Origin: Stenotrophomonas panacihumi
Lineage (GTDB): Bacteria; Pseudomonadota; Gammaproteobacteria; Xanthomonadales; Xanthomonadaceae
Direction of reading: 5' to 3'
Length of the DNA: 64,000 bases
Assembly (NCBI RefSeq): GCF_001431645.1
Contig: NZ_LLXU01000108.1
Coordinates: 1-64,000, forward strand
The notes below the pieces were generated by a model that did not search any database, was not told the DNA's origin, and worked only from the letters and a program-made list of their open reading frames with translations. Below, in pieces: positions 9,927 to 19,621 of the stretch (positions within the stretch are counted from its first letter, which is position 1; each line of letters opens with the position of its first letter). A program made the position numbers and the translations under genes.

Positions 9927-10193
9927 ATGACGACGCACGTTGCGACAGAAACCGCATTGCACAATGGAACATCGACTTTCCACGGCGGCATCAGAGAACT
10001 TTCACTGCATGAGATTGGCCTGGTGGATGGAGGCCTCAACTGGGGTTACGTATACCGAGGCGCCGCTGCAGGCGCAATCGGCGGAGCGATTGCCGGCGCG
10101 ATCGGCGGCGGCCCCATCGGGATGGGGGGTGGCGCCATCGGCGGCGCGATCGGCGGCGGACTTGTTTCGATATTCGACCAGCTGAGCGTCTGA
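9927..10193 (+). CDS. Candidate class II bacteriocin precursor with double-glycine leader
   Basis: An 88-residue peptide. Residues 22-36 (IRELSLHEIGLVDGG) fit the double-glycine leader pattern of class II bacteriocins and microcins: hydrophobic residues and glutamates spaced before GG, with predicted cleavage after Gly36. The 52-residue core begins LNWGYVYRG and then is almost entirely Gly, Ala and Ile in GxxxG-like repeats (46-78), a membrane-inserting glycine-zipper composition. AGGAG at 9914-9918 is a good ribosome binding site eight bases before the ATG. Codon use is less GC-rich at third positions than in the neighbours. A 56-residue membrane protein follows 43 bases later. No PCAT/ABC exporter is seen in the window, so export must use one elsewhere. 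Confidence 0.7.
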   Translation: MTTHVATETALHNGTSTFHGGIRELSLHEIGLVDGGLNWGYVYRGAAAGAIGGAIAGAIGGGPIGMGGGAIGGAIGGGLVSIFDQLSV

Positions 10194-10236
10194 CGGGGAA
10201 AAGCCACCACCCGACAACCCGACCCTGGAACCGGCC

Positions 10237-10407
10237 ATGTCCAACATCAGGAAAGCAGCATTTTTCAGTCTGTTCGTTCTAGCAGGGGCCGCCATCGCGA
10301 TCGTGCTGCAGGGACTTGGCGTACCCGCGATGCTTGCGACGGTTATCGGCGGCGCCGCAATTGGCGCGCCCATTGGCATTCTGCTTCGAGAAAGACAGAG
10401 CGCCTGA
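10237..10407 (+). CDS. Small two-helix membrane protein, candidate immunity protein
   Basis: A 56-residue frame starting MSNIRKAAFF and ending LLRERQSA. It has a basic N-terminus, two hydrophobic segments (about 8-24 and 31-50, the second rich in Gly/Ala) and a charged tail, a shape common to bacteriocin immunity proteins. TGGAA upstream is a weak ribosome binding site. It lies 43 bases after the double-glycine peptide gene on the same strand and shares its relaxed codon use. No homologue is recognised, so immunity is inferred from size, topology and position only. It could instead be a second peptide component. Confidence 0.5.
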   Translation: MSNIRKAAFFSLFVLAGAAIAIVLQGLGVPAMLATVIGGAAIGAPIGILLRERQSA

Positions 10408-10720
10408 AGCGCGCCCCCTCTTTCAACGCCGCCAGAAGCAGGAAAGCGCGTCGCGGCACGAGTTGAGGAGTATCCGATCACGACGATGCCTGGGGCGTTC
10501 GGGGGCAGGGCCCTTTCGGGACCGTTGGCGACATGGATGTCGCCGACGAGCCCCCAGGGATGGGTTCACGGCGTGTCCCGAAAGGGCCCTGCCCCCGAAG
10601 GCCGCTCGCGACATTCGAACAGCCGATCCACCTCGCAGGCCAACCAAGTCCAGCAACACCCGAGAAAAAGGAAAGGGCGACCAAAGGCCGCCCCAACCCA
10701 TCAAACAAGAAAAGGCGAGA
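10408..10720. other. Intergenic region carrying a dispersed-repeat-like element
   Basis: No gene is supported in this 313-base gap. It contains the long inverted-repeat element described at 10498-10599 and, before the S9 peptidase stop, an A-rich run without a clear stem. Confidence 0.6.
10498..10599. repeat. Palindromic element with 25-bp perfect terminal inverted repeats
   Basis: Left arm 10498-10522 and right arm 10575-10599 are exact reverse complements over 25 bases, built around CAGGGCCCTTTCGGG. The 52-base interior begins with a second perfect hairpin at 10527-10544 (GGCGACAT, GG, ATGTCGCC). It carries no protein-coding frame of its own. The build is that of a miniature mobile or REP-like intergenic element; the family name is not assigned here. 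Only one copy was noticed in this window. Confidence 0.75.
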
Positions 10721-13234
10721 TCAAGGCGAAGCAGCCTTCCCCTTCCCCTTGGCAGAAGCCCCCGCCTTCGATGGCGCCCCCAGATACTGCTGCAGCCAAT
10801 CGTTGGTCTCGGCCATCATCTGCATGATCGACTCCCGCGCCCGATACCGGTGCGCCTCGTTCGGCAGCATCACCAGCCGCGCATTCCCGCCGAGCCCCTT
10901 CACCGCCGCATACAGCCGCTCGCTCTGGATCGGGAACGTGCCGCTGTTGTCGTCGTCCTGCCCGTGGATCAACAGCAGCGGCGCCTTGATATGGTCCGCA
11001 TAGTTGAACGGCGACATCGCCTCGTACACCGGCTGCGCCTGCCAGTAATTGCGCTCCTCGGACTGGAAACCGAACGGCGTCAAAGTGCGGTTGTACGCTC
11101 CGCTGCGCGCGATGCCGGCCTTGAACAGCTCAGAATGCGCCAGCAGGTTCGCCGTCATGAATGCCCCGTACGAATGCCCGCCGATCGCGATGCGCCCGCG
11201 ATCCGCCACCCCGCGCCGCACCACCTCGTCTACCGCCGCCTGCGCGTCGGCCACCAGCTGCTGCACGTAGGTGTCGTTCGGCTCCGCATCGCCCTCGCCG
11301 ATGATCGGCATCGACGGATTGTTGAGCACGGCGTAGCCCATCGCCAGGTACGCCTGCGGCCCCCAGTAACTCACCGCATTGAAGCGATACGGCGAATCGG
11401 TGACCTGGCTCGCCGCCGCCGCCGATTTGAACTCACCCGGATACGCCCACATCAGCATCGGCAGCGGGCCGTCGCGCTTGGCCTCGTAACCCGGCGGCAG
11501 CAGCAGCGTCGCCGTGAGATCCACGCCATCGGCGCGCTTGTAGCGGATCTGCTCCTTCTGCACGCCGCGCAACTGCGGCAACGGATGCGCGAAATGCGTC
11601 AATGCACGCGGCGCATCGGTTGCACCCAGCGTACGCACATACCAGTTCGCCGGCTCATCCGGCGACTCCCGCGTGGTCAACCACTGCGTGCCGGACGCAT
11701 CCAACGGCACGCGCGGCCGCTCGTAGAACGGCGCCTGCGACTGGAACAGCCGCTCGCGCTGGCCGTCGCGCAGGTCCAGCCGGTCCACGAACGGACGATC
11801 GCCTTCCGGCGAAGCGCCCTCGCCCACGAAATAGAGGAACTGCCCCTGCGCATCGGTAAACAACCGCGCACGCCCGTTCTCGTCGTCGAACGTCGCCGGC
11901 TGGCCCGGGTCCGCATAGCGATCCTCCTCCGACCGTTCGCTCAACAACACCGGCGCCTGCCCGGGCGCATCCGGCGCCACGCGCCACTGGCGGATCTTGC
12001 GGTCCTTCCACCAGAACTCGTCCACCAACGCCAGGTCGCCCCGCCCCCAGGTGACATCGACGAAGCGCGTGCCCAGCTCGATCAACGTCTGCGGCGGCTG
12101 CTCGAACGGCGCGGCCTGCACCATCACCGCATCGCGGATGCGTGCCTCGCGAGCGGGATCGCCCCCATCCTGCGCCTCGGCCCACACCAGCGTGGCCGGT
12201 GCATCGGCGCGCCAGGCGATATCGCGCACGCCGGTGGGCACCGCGTCGTTGCCGGTGGGCAAGCCTTCGACCAGCGGCAGGCGCGCCACCTCGTGCTCGT
12301 AGCGGCCGTTCGCGTCGAGCACTTCGATACGGTGCGGGAAGCGGCCCAGCGGCACGAGATAGGAGAACGGCCGCTCGACGCGCTGCGACAGCAGGTGTCG
12401 TCCATCCGGCGAGGGCGCCAGATCGGTATACAGGCCCGGCACGCCGACCGGTTCGGCATGGCCGTTGAGCGCGATGCGTGCCGGCTGGGTCGCCAGGTAA
12501 TACTCCAGGCGCTTGGCATCGTCCTCGTTGCGCAGCAGGTCCTGGTAGGTGCGGATCGAGCGCTGGCCGGCGCCCTGCGCGGTCTGCTGGATCGCCGGCC
12601 CCACCGGAATGCCGTCATCGGCCGGCGCGGCGCCCTGCCCGGCCGGCTGCAGGAACACCAGCAGCGAACGGCTGTCGGGCATCCAGCGGTAGCCCTTGTC
12701 GGCGGTGGTGTTGAGTTTCTCGGCCACCCGCCACGCGCGATGGGCGTCGACATCGACCAGCCACAGCTCGTTGGCGCCGCTGCCCGAGTCCACCCGGTTG
12801 AACGCCAGGTAGCGCTGGTCCGGCGACCACGACACCGTGGACAGCGACAACGGCGAGGGCAGCCCGTCGATCTGCACTTCCTGCCCGTCGGAGATGCGCA
12901 TCAGCCACAGGCGCTGGGCGAAGGAGAACGCACTGCGCGAATGCGTGCGCGGATGGATGCGCAGGCCGGCCAGTTTCAACTCCGGCTGTGCCACCTCGGC
13001 GATGCCCGGCAGCGGCGGCGTCTGCAACAACGCACCCCACTCCCGCTGGCGCGACAGCACCAGCTGCGGCGGGCTCGGTGCGTCGGCCACCGCCTGCAGC
13101 GCGGCCGGTGGCAGGCGGTAGCCCGGTGCCGCCGCCGCAGCGGTGCCCGCGGGCGCATTCGCCGCCCAGGCCGCCGGGAATACCAGGCAGCTCGCAAGCA
13201 TGCCCGTCCACATCGTCTTCCTACCCACCTGCAT
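10721..13234 (-). CDS. Exported S9-family prolyl oligopeptidase-like serine peptidase
   Basis: An 837-residue protein with a signal peptide (residues 1 to about 24, [12 protein letters not shown] then a hydrophobic core ending AAWA). A beta-propeller-like region fills the middle, and the C-terminal alpha/beta-hydrolase domain holds the catalytic Ser688 in GGHSYG, an acidic residue near 760-762 in HGQDDD and His795 in NEAHRY. This is the arrangement of dipeptidyl or acylaminoacyl peptidases that degrade peptides in the periplasm. GGAGG seven bases before the ATG at 13234 supports the chosen start over the Met at residue 8. The Lys/Ala/Gly-rich tail is probably disordered. Confidence 0.9.
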   Translation of the reverse strand: MQVGRKTMWTGMLASCLVFPAAWAANAPAGTAAAAAPGYRLPPAALQAVADAPSPPQLVLSRQREWGALLQTPPLPGIAEVAQPELKLAGLRIHPRTHSRSAFSFAQRLWLMRISDGQEVQIDGLPSPLSLSTVSWSPDQRYLAFNRVDSGSGANELWLVDVDAHRAWRVAEKLNTTADKGYRWMPDSRSLLVFLQPAGQGAAPADDGIPVGPAIQQTAQGAGQRSIRTYQDLLRNEDDAKRLEYYLATQPARIALNGHAEPVGVPGLYTDLAPSPDGRHLLSQRVERPFSYLVPLGRFPHRIEVLDANGRYEHEVARLPLVEGLPTGNDAVPTGVRDIAWRADAPATLVWAEAQDGGDPAREARIRDAVMVQAAPFEQPPQTLIELGTRFVDVTWGRGDLALVDEFWWKDRKIRQWRVAPDAPGQAPVLLSERSEEDRYADPGQPATFDDENGRARLFTDAQGQFLYFVGEGASPEGDRPFVDRLDLRDGQRERLFQSQAPFYERPRVPLDASGTQWLTTRESPDEPANWYVRTLGATDAPRALTHFAHPLPQLRGVQKEQIRYKRADGVDLTATLLLPPGYEAKRDGPLPMLMWAYPGEFKSAAAASQVTDSPYRFNAVSYWGPQAYLAMGYAVLNNPSMPIIGEGDAEPNDTYVQQLVADAQAAVDEVVRRGVADRGRIAIGGHSYGAFMTANLLAHSELFKAGIARSGAYNRTLTPFGFQSEERNYWQAQPVYEAMSPFNYADHIKAPLLLIHGQDDDNSGTFPIQSERLYAAVKGLGGNARLVMLPNEAHRYRARESIMQMMAETNDWLQQYLGAPSKAGASAKGKGKAASP

Positions 13235-13324
13235 GGACCTGCCTCCGGTATGCGAACCGGCCTACCGTACCAGCCCCCCACACCGCGCTGACCTGCCGTT
13301 GGTTGGGGCGCGCCTGCCGGCGTG

Positions 13325-13355
13325 TTCATTCCGGGCCAGTCGGCGACGATATAAT
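13325..13355 (+). promoter_or_regulatory. Promoter of the ahcY leader
   Basis: A perfect -10 TATAAT at 13350-13355. The only -35 candidate is a weak TTCATT at 13325-13330 with a long 19-base spacer. The predicted start point, about 13361-13363, coincides with the first bases of the SAH riboswitch. Confidence 0.7.
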
Positions 13356-13360
13356 TGCCC

Positions 13361-13450
13361 GGTCCGCCGAGGGGCGCTGCGACCAGGGGCCGTTCCCAGA
13401 ACGCCACGGGCCAGGCTCGGTGGGACGGTCCTTCGAAACGGCGCCCGGCA
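13361..13450 (+). ncRNA. S-adenosylhomocysteine (SAH) riboswitch
   Basis: The leader carries the conserved blocks of the SAH riboswitch in order: CCGAG then GGGCGCTGC (13367-13380), a variable hairpin (13388-13410, arms CGTTC/GAACG), CCAGGCTCGG (13411-13420), and TTCGAAACGGCGCCC (13432-13446). P1 is formed by GTCC and CCGAG pairing with CTCGG and GGAC around a small internal loop. The pseudoknot GGGCGC (13372-13377) pairs exactly with GCGCCC (13441-13446). The class senses SAH and raises expression of the SAH-recycling gene, and it sits directly before ahcY. A small hairpin (13453-13466) and a GGAG ribosome binding site (13473-13476) follow. Confidence 0.93.
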
Positions 13451-13484
13451 ACGCGAATCCATTCGCAGATACCGGAGCATCACC

Positions 13485-14930
<1,446 letters not shown>

Positions 14931-14960
14931 TCCCTCGAAGGATCGGAACCGGAAAGAGAA

Positions 14961-14987
14961 ACGGGGCCCTCGGGCCCCGTTTTTTTT
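14961..14987 (+). terminator. Rho-independent terminator after ahcY
   Basis: ACGGGGCCC and GGGCCCCGT form a perfect nine-pair stem (14961-14980) followed by an unbroken run of eight T. On the other strand the stem is followed by TTCTCTTT, so it may also stop the convergent GH5 transcript. Confidence 0.93.
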
Positions 14988-15001
14988 CGCGATCCGTCAG
15001 C

Positions 15002-16726
15002 TCAACGCGTCGCTTCGAACCGCAATGCCCGCAGGTCGAACCGCCCGGAATCCGCACCGATCACCAGCGTGTTGCGGCCCGCCGCCAGCGTCACCGGCAC
15101 CTGGCCATTGGCGCCGTCCACGGCCTGCGCGAGGCGATCGCCGTTGACCTGCACCCACGCCCGGCCCTTGCCGTCGCCCTGCAAGGCCAGCGTGTACTGA
15201 CCGCCGGCATCCACCTCCACGGTGTACTTCAGCCACTCGCCCTTCTCCAGCCCGGTCACCTGCAGCGTGCCGTCCTGGCGCGTGCCCAGGTCCACGCCGT
15301 CGTTGCGGTAGGTCATGCCGGGGTTCCAGTTGACACGGTCCGGGCCGGTGCCCTTGTCGTTGGACGCGGTGAGGTCGTGGTAGGCCACGCCATCGCGGCC
15401 CATGTCGAAATCGACCGCCGCCACCTGGCCGCCATTCGCGCCGATGCGGTGCGTCTTGTACGGCACCGGCTGCAGCGAATGCGGCGAACGGAACAGCGCA
15501 TCCACCACATCCGGATGCTGCACGTTGTTCTCGTAGCGCACGTCATGCGAGGCGAACTGCATCAGCGCCTGCTCGGCCTCGGCGGCGGAAGGCTTGGGGC
15601 CCTTGCCCTGCCAGTACTTCAGCAGGCGGTCGTAGCCGGCGTTGGGAACGATCTGCAGCGGGTTGTTGTAACGGATCTTCTTCAGCGGCCACCACGACCA
15701 GCCGATGCCTTCGTTCTCCACCAGCTGGATCGCGCGCGCGAACCAGTCGTTGGAGTTCTCCCCGCTCTCGCCCAGCCACAGCGGCACGTGGTGCTTGTCA
15801 CGCAGCGCGATGACCTTGGCCAGCGTGTCCGGCGTGGTGGCATCCCAGTATTTGTGGAAGCTCACCACCAGGTTGTCGTCCCACACGCCCTGGTCGAACA
15901 CGCCGGCATAGTTGTTGCCCCAGCAGTTGCCCTCGACGATGACGATGTGGCGCTTGTCGACCTCGCGGATCGCCGCGGTGGTGCGCACCAGCAGGTCGCG
16001 CAGCGGCGCGTTGCCGGTCTCCTTGCAGCCGTTGCGGTCACCGCGGTCGGCGAATCCCCAGTTCGGCTCGTTGATGATGTCGTAGGCGCCTATGTACGGC
16101 TCGTCCTTGTAGCGCTCGGCCAGCCGGCGCCACAGCGCGATCATCTTTTCCTGCTTGGCCGGGTCGTCCCACAGCGAGGACTGCTTCGGGTCGCGGTCGG
16201 AAATGTTGATGTCGTTGCCCTGCCCGCCGGGGGCGGCGTGCAGGTCGAGGATCAGGTACATGTCGTTGGCCTTGGCCCAGGCCAGCAGCTCGTCGGTACG
16301 GCGGAAGCCGTCCTCCAGCCAGGTTTGCTCGCCCTTCACCGGCTCCTGTTCGACCGGCAGCGTGTACAGCGCGTAGTGCATCGGCAGGCGAATGGAGTTG
16401 AAGCCCCAGCGCGCCATCGCATCGACGTCGGCCTTGGTGGTGTGGTTGTCCAGCCACGCGGTGTAGAAGGCCTGGGTCTTCTCCGGCCCGACCAGCTTCT
16501 CGATGTTCTGGCGGATCACCCGCTGCGTGCCGAACTGCGGCACCTCCAGCATGTAGCCCTCCTGCAGCATCCAGCCGCCCAGGCCCATGCCGCGCAGGAT
16601 TACCGGCTCGCCCTGGCCATCGACGATGCGCGTGCCCTCGGCACGCAGGAAATCCTTGGCCGTGGCAGGCGCCTGCGCGGCGGCGAGGGCCAGGACAAGG
16701 GCGGTCAGGCAGGTCGTGTACTTCAT
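15002..16726 (-). CDS. Secreted GH5-family glycoside hydrolase with C-terminal carbohydrate-binding module
   Basis: A 574-residue secreted enzyme. A signal peptide covers about residues 1-23 (MKYTTCLTALV...TA). The catalytic barrel has the GH5 acid/base Glu220 in IINEP and the nucleophile Glu320 in LWLGES, with HYAL and DLHAAPGG motifs as in exo-beta-1,3-glucanase or cellulase-like members. After about residue 395 a beta-rich module (about 415-574, with GEWLKYTVEVDAGG and GRAWVQVNG) resembles CBM6/CBM35. The glycan target is unknown. It interrupts the ahcY-metF neighbourhood on the opposite strand, and a perfect inverted repeat stands just before the start. Confidence 0.88.
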   Translation of the reverse strand: MKYTTCLTALVLALAAAQAPATAKDFLRAEGTRIVDGQGEPVILRGMGLGGWMLQEGYMLEVPQFGTQRVIRQNIEKLVGPEKTQAFYTAWLDNHTTKADVDAMARWGFNSIRLPMHYALYTLPVEQEPVKGEQTWLEDGFRRTDELLAWAKANDMYLILDLHAAPGGQGNDINISDRDPKQSSLWDDPAKQEKMIALWRRLAERYKDEPYIGAYDIINEPNWGFADRGDRNGCKETGNAPLRDLLVRTTAAIREVDKRHIVIVEGNCWGNNYAGVFDQGVWDDNLVVSFHKYWDATTPDTLAKVIALRDKHHVPLWLGESGENSNDWFARAIQLVENEGIGWSWWPLKKIRYNNPLQIVPNAGYDRLLKYWQGKGPKPSAAEAEQALMQFASHDVRYENNVQHPDVVDALFRSPHSLQPVPYKTHRIGANGGQVAAVDFDMGRDGVAYHDLTASNDKGTGPDRVNWNPGMTYRNDGVDLGTRQDGTLQVTGLEKGEWLKYTVEVDAGGQYTLALQGDGKGRAWVQVNGDRLAQAVDGANGQVPVTLAAGRNTLVIGADSGRFDLRALRFEATR

Positions 16727-16741
16727 CGCGTGTGGTGCTCC

Positions 16742-16758
16742 CCGGAAAGCGTTTCCGG
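16742..16758. promoter_or_regulatory. Palindromic operator-like site upstream of the GH5 gene
   Basis: CCGGAAA, GCG, TTTCCGG is a perfect seven-base inverted repeat with a three-base centre, beginning 16 bases before the GH5 start codon. Its form resembles operators of LacI-type sugar repressors, but no regulator gene is nearby. Confidence 0.45.
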
Positions 16759-16869
16759 CCGATGATGGCACGGGGCCCGCGGATGGCCGCCCTGCGCCGC
16801 AGCGAATCCTCCATGCATCCATCGCGATGAAGCGATACAATTCCGGCGCACCCTCGCACGCCCAGGCCC

Positions 16870-17697
16870 ATGACCCCGATCAGCTTCGAGTTCTATCCGC
16901 CGAAGACCGACGAGCAGCGCACCCAGCTCGACCGCACCGCCGCGCGACTGTCGACCCACGGCCCGGAGTACGTTTCCTGCACGTTCGGCGCCGGCGGCTC
17001 CACCCTGAGCTACACCTCCGAGACGGTGCGCCACCTCAACCAGCACCACCGCTTCGACGCCGCGCCGCACCTGTCGTGCGTGGGTGGCAGCCGCGAGGAA
17101 ATCCGCGAGCTGCTCAAGCTGTATCGCGCGCTCGGCTGCCGGCGCATCGTGGCGCTGCGCGGCGACCTGCCCTCGGGCATGGGCCATCCGGGCGACCTGC
17201 GCTATGCCTCCGAGCTGATCGCCTTCATCCGCGCCGAGCACGGCGACGCCTTCCATATCGAAGTGGGCGCCTACCCCGAGACGCATCCGCAGGCCGCCGA
17301 CGCGCTCACCGACCTGCGCCACTTCAAGGCCAAGGTCGACGCCGGCGCCGATGGCGCGATCACCCAGTATTTCTACAATCCCGATGCGTACTTCGCGTTC
17401 GTGGATGCAGTGCGCAAGCTGGGCGTGGAGATTCCAATCGTGCCGGGCATCATGCCGATCTCCAATTTCTCGCAGCTGCGCCGCTTCTCCGAGCAGTGCG
17501 GGGCGGAGATTCCGCGCTGGATCGCCAAGCGCATGCAGGCCTACGGCGACGACGTGGACGCGGTGCGCGAGTTCGGCGCCGACGTGGTGGCCGCGCTGTG
17601 CCAGCGGTTGATCGAAGGGGGGGCGCCCTCGCTGCATTTCTACACGCTCAACCTCGCCAAGCCGACCCAGCAGATCCTGCAGCGCCTGGGCCGCTGA
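16870..17697 (+). CDS. metF: 5,10-methylenetetrahydrofolate reductase
   Basis: A 275-residue FAD enzyme reducing 5,10-methylene-THF to 5-methyl-THF for methionine synthesis. The N-terminal FEFYPPK carries the conserved catalytic glutamate, and later family blocks (CTFGAGGS, ALRGDLP, GAITQYFYN, PGIMPISN) are intact. A TACAAT -10 lies at 16836-16841. No SAH riboswitch precedes it. It complements ahcY and metK functionally. Confidence 0.96.
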   Translation: MTPISFEFYPPKTDEQRTQLDRTAARLSTHGPEYVSCTFGAGGSTLSYTSETVRHLNQHHRFDAAPHLSCVGGSREEIRELLKLYRALGCRRIVALRGDLPSGMGHPGDLRYASELIAFIRAEHGDAFHIEVGAYPETHPQAADALTDLRHFKAKVDAGADGAITQYFYNPDAYFAFVDAVRKLGVEIPIVPGIMPISNFSQLRRFSEQCGAEIPRWIAKRMQAYGDDVDAVREFGADVVAALCQRLIEGGAPSLHFYTLNLAKPTQQILQRLGR

Positions 17698-17741
17698 CGC
17701 GGCGCTTGGCGCGCGGCGCGGTGGGTCGTTACGCTGGGCGG

Positions 17742-18377
17742 ATGCGCACGCGCCTGCTGATCCCTGCCCTGTTGTCCGCCTTCGTCCTGCTCCTGCCGGC
17801 ACCGGGCGCGCATGCGCAGGCCACGGTGAACCGCTGCGTCGGCGCCGACGGGCAAACCGTGTTCAGTGATCGCCGCTGCGAAGACCTCGGCACCACCACG
17901 CGCATGCCGCCGGCGGCGCTGCGCGACGGCGAGACCGGCCTGTACCGCTATGGCTGCCCGCGCCGCCTGAGCGAACTGGTGGGCCTGCTGCGCACCGCCG
18001 TGGAGACGCACGACGTGAACCGCCTCTCCAGCCTGTACCTGTGGGGCGATGTCTCCGACGCCACCGCCAACCGCGTGCTCTCGCAACTGGAAGCCATCGC
18101 CGACCGCACGCTGGTGGATATCGCGCCGATGTATCCGGCCGAAACCGCCGAGGCTTACGTCCCCGTCGCCGCGCCCGACATGGCCGAATCCACCGGGGGC
18201 TACGTGCCGCCCGACAACAGTGCCGCCACCGCGATGGTCGAAGCGCCGCTCGCGCCCGCCACGCGGCCGCGGCCGTGGGGCCTGCGGCTCGAACAAGTGA
18301 TGGCGAATGGCAGCACGCCCGCGCGCACGGTGCTGCGCCTGCGCCGCCAGTACAACTGCTTCTGGGTGAGCTTCTAG
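17742..18377 (+). CDS. Exported protein with DUF4124-like N-terminus
   Basis: A 211-residue protein with a clear signal peptide (MRTRLLIPALLSAF, cleavage near AHA-QA at 25). Just after it, the segment NRCVGADGQTVFSD with a second Cys at RRCEDL looks like the short DUF4124 module of periplasmic proteins. The middle is helical and the end (RLRRQYNCFWVSF) beta-like. No enzymatic motif is visible. Its stop overlaps by four bases the stop of the convergent Nudix-ThiE gene. Confidence 0.65.
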   Translation: MRTRLLIPALLSAFVLLLPAPGAHAQATVNRCVGADGQTVFSDRRCEDLGTTTRMPPAALRDGETGLYRYGCPRRLSELVGLLRTAVETHDVNRLSSLYLWGDVSDATANRVLSQLEAIADRTLVDIAPMYPAETAEAYVPVAAPDMAESTGGYVPPDNSAATAMVEAPLAPATRPRPWGLRLEQVMANGSTPARTVLRLRRQYNCFWVSF

Positions 18378-19339
18378 CCGGCTTCGGCCAGGTCGGCAGG
18401 CCACAGCGCGCGGATCGCCGCGATGCCCTGCGCACCGTGGTGGCGCGCCATCGGCACGTGCTCCGGGCCCAGGCCGCCGATCGCGTAGAGCGGCAACGAA
18501 ACCGATTCGCGCAACGCCTCGAAGCCTTCCCAGCCCATCGCCGGCTCGCCGGGATGCGAGGCGGTGGGCAACACCGGGCCGAGCACGGCGAAATCGCAGC
18601 CCAGCGCCTGCGCGCGGCGCAGGTCGTCGGCGTGATGGCAGGAAGCCGCCAGTGGCACTTCCGCCGGAAGCGGGCGGGCATCGAGCGAGGCCAGTTGCTC
18701 CGAGCCCAGGTGCACGCCGAAGCCCAGTTCGCGGGCGAGCGCGATATCGCGATTGAGCAGCCACTGCACGTCACGGCGGCCGAAGCGTTCGCGTACTGCC
18801 TCGAGCAGCGCGCGCCAGCGGGCCGGCTCGCAGTGGCGCGCGCGCAGGTGCACGCGGCGCACGCCTTCGTCGAGCGCGATGCCGAGGTGGCGTAGCCAGG
18901 CTTCGGCGTCTTCGGGTTCGGGGGTGACCAGGTAGCGATCGGGCTGGCGCAGCGCCGCCACCACCGGCACGTCGGCCGGCGGCATCGAATAGCGGGACAG
19001 GCGTTCGGACGGCACCCAGGTGAGCGCCTGGCCTTCGCGCCCACGCGGCTGGCCCTTCCAGGCGCTGATCATGCGTACTTCCAGGCGCAGGCGTTTGTCG
19101 GGATAGCGCTGCGGCACTTCCATCAGCCACTCGCCGACCTCGGCCTCGATGCCCAGCTCTTCGTGCAGTTCGCGCGCCAGGGCCTGCTCGGAGCTTTCGC
19201 CCGCCTCGCGCTTGCCGCCCGGGAATTCCCACAGGCCGGGCATGTCGCGGGTTTCGGTACGACGGGTGAGCAGGATGCGGCCCCGGGCGTCACGGATGAC
19301 GCCGGCCACGACGTGGATCGATCGCAAGGAATCAGGCAT
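18374..19339 (-). CDS. Nudix hydrolase fused to a thiamine-phosphate synthase-like domain
   Basis: A 321-residue two-domain protein. Residues 1-125 are a MutT-type Nudix hydrolase with an exact Nudix box at 42-64 (Gx5E, x7, RELHEELGI), as in enzymes that clear 8-oxo-dGTP. Residues about 130-318 form a TIM-barrel domain related to ThiE/TenI (LLNRDIALA, GVHLGSEQL, GPVLPTASHPG, YAIGGLGP). Such fusions are known next to secA/dcw genes in gamma-proteobacteria. Whether the second domain makes thiamine phosphate is unclear. The start chosen is the Met before PDSLRSIHV. Confidence 0.88.
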   Translation of the reverse strand: MPDSLRSIHVVAGVIRDARGRILLTRRTETRDMPGLWEFPGGKREAGESSEQALARELHEELGIEAEVGEWLMEVPQRYPDKRLRLEVRMISAWKGQPRGREGQALTWVPSERLSRYSMPPADVPVVAALRQPDRYLVTPEPEDAEAWLRHLGIALDEGVRRVHLRARHCEPARWRALLEAVRERFGRRDVQWLLNRDIALARELGFGVHLGSEQLASLDARPLPAEVPLAASCHHADDLRRAQALGCDFAVLGPVLPTASHPGEPAMGWEGFEALRESVSLPLYAIGGLGPEHVPMARHHGAQGIAAIRALWPADLAEAG

Positions 19340-19484
19340 GGCCTGACTTTGCCGTGCACCGGGGGCGCGCGGCAAGCGGGGAAACCCGGAACTGTGTGAA
19401 GGAAATTGGAGTTCCTGCAGGTAGCAGGTTTCCGGTCGCTGCTGAATCCGCGCCTGCAGCGAGCATGATCTCGCTGGAGCAAAG

Positions 19485-19621
19485 CCCCCCTTTGTTAAGG
19501 GGGCGCGGCGACAGCCGCGGGGATAGGCCAGCAAGACCCGAACTGCGCGTTTCGCCCCGCGAAACCGCAGTCGCCACCCGCCAAGCGGGTGGCGCGGTCA
19601 GCTCAGCTCAGCTGAGCTGAC
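19485..19621. repeat. Array of five perfect stem-loops between the Nudix gene and secA
   Basis: Consecutive inverted repeats fill the gap: CCCCCTT/AAGGGGG (19486-19503), CGCGGC/GCCGCG (19504-19519), GTTTCGC/GCGAAAC (19549-19565), GCCACCCGC/GCGGGTGGC (19573-19593) and a 25-base palindrome with 12-base arms (19597-19621) that covers the last secA codons and its stop. No long T run follows, so these are stem-loop repeats or mRNA 3' stabilisers rather than classical terminators. Confidence 0.7.

Noticed and set aside
10316-13291. A 991-codon plus-strand open frame opposite the S9 peptidase gene
   Set aside because: High GC removes stops from antisense frames. The product is Arg/His/Gln-rich with no domain, and the minus-strand peptidase is clear.
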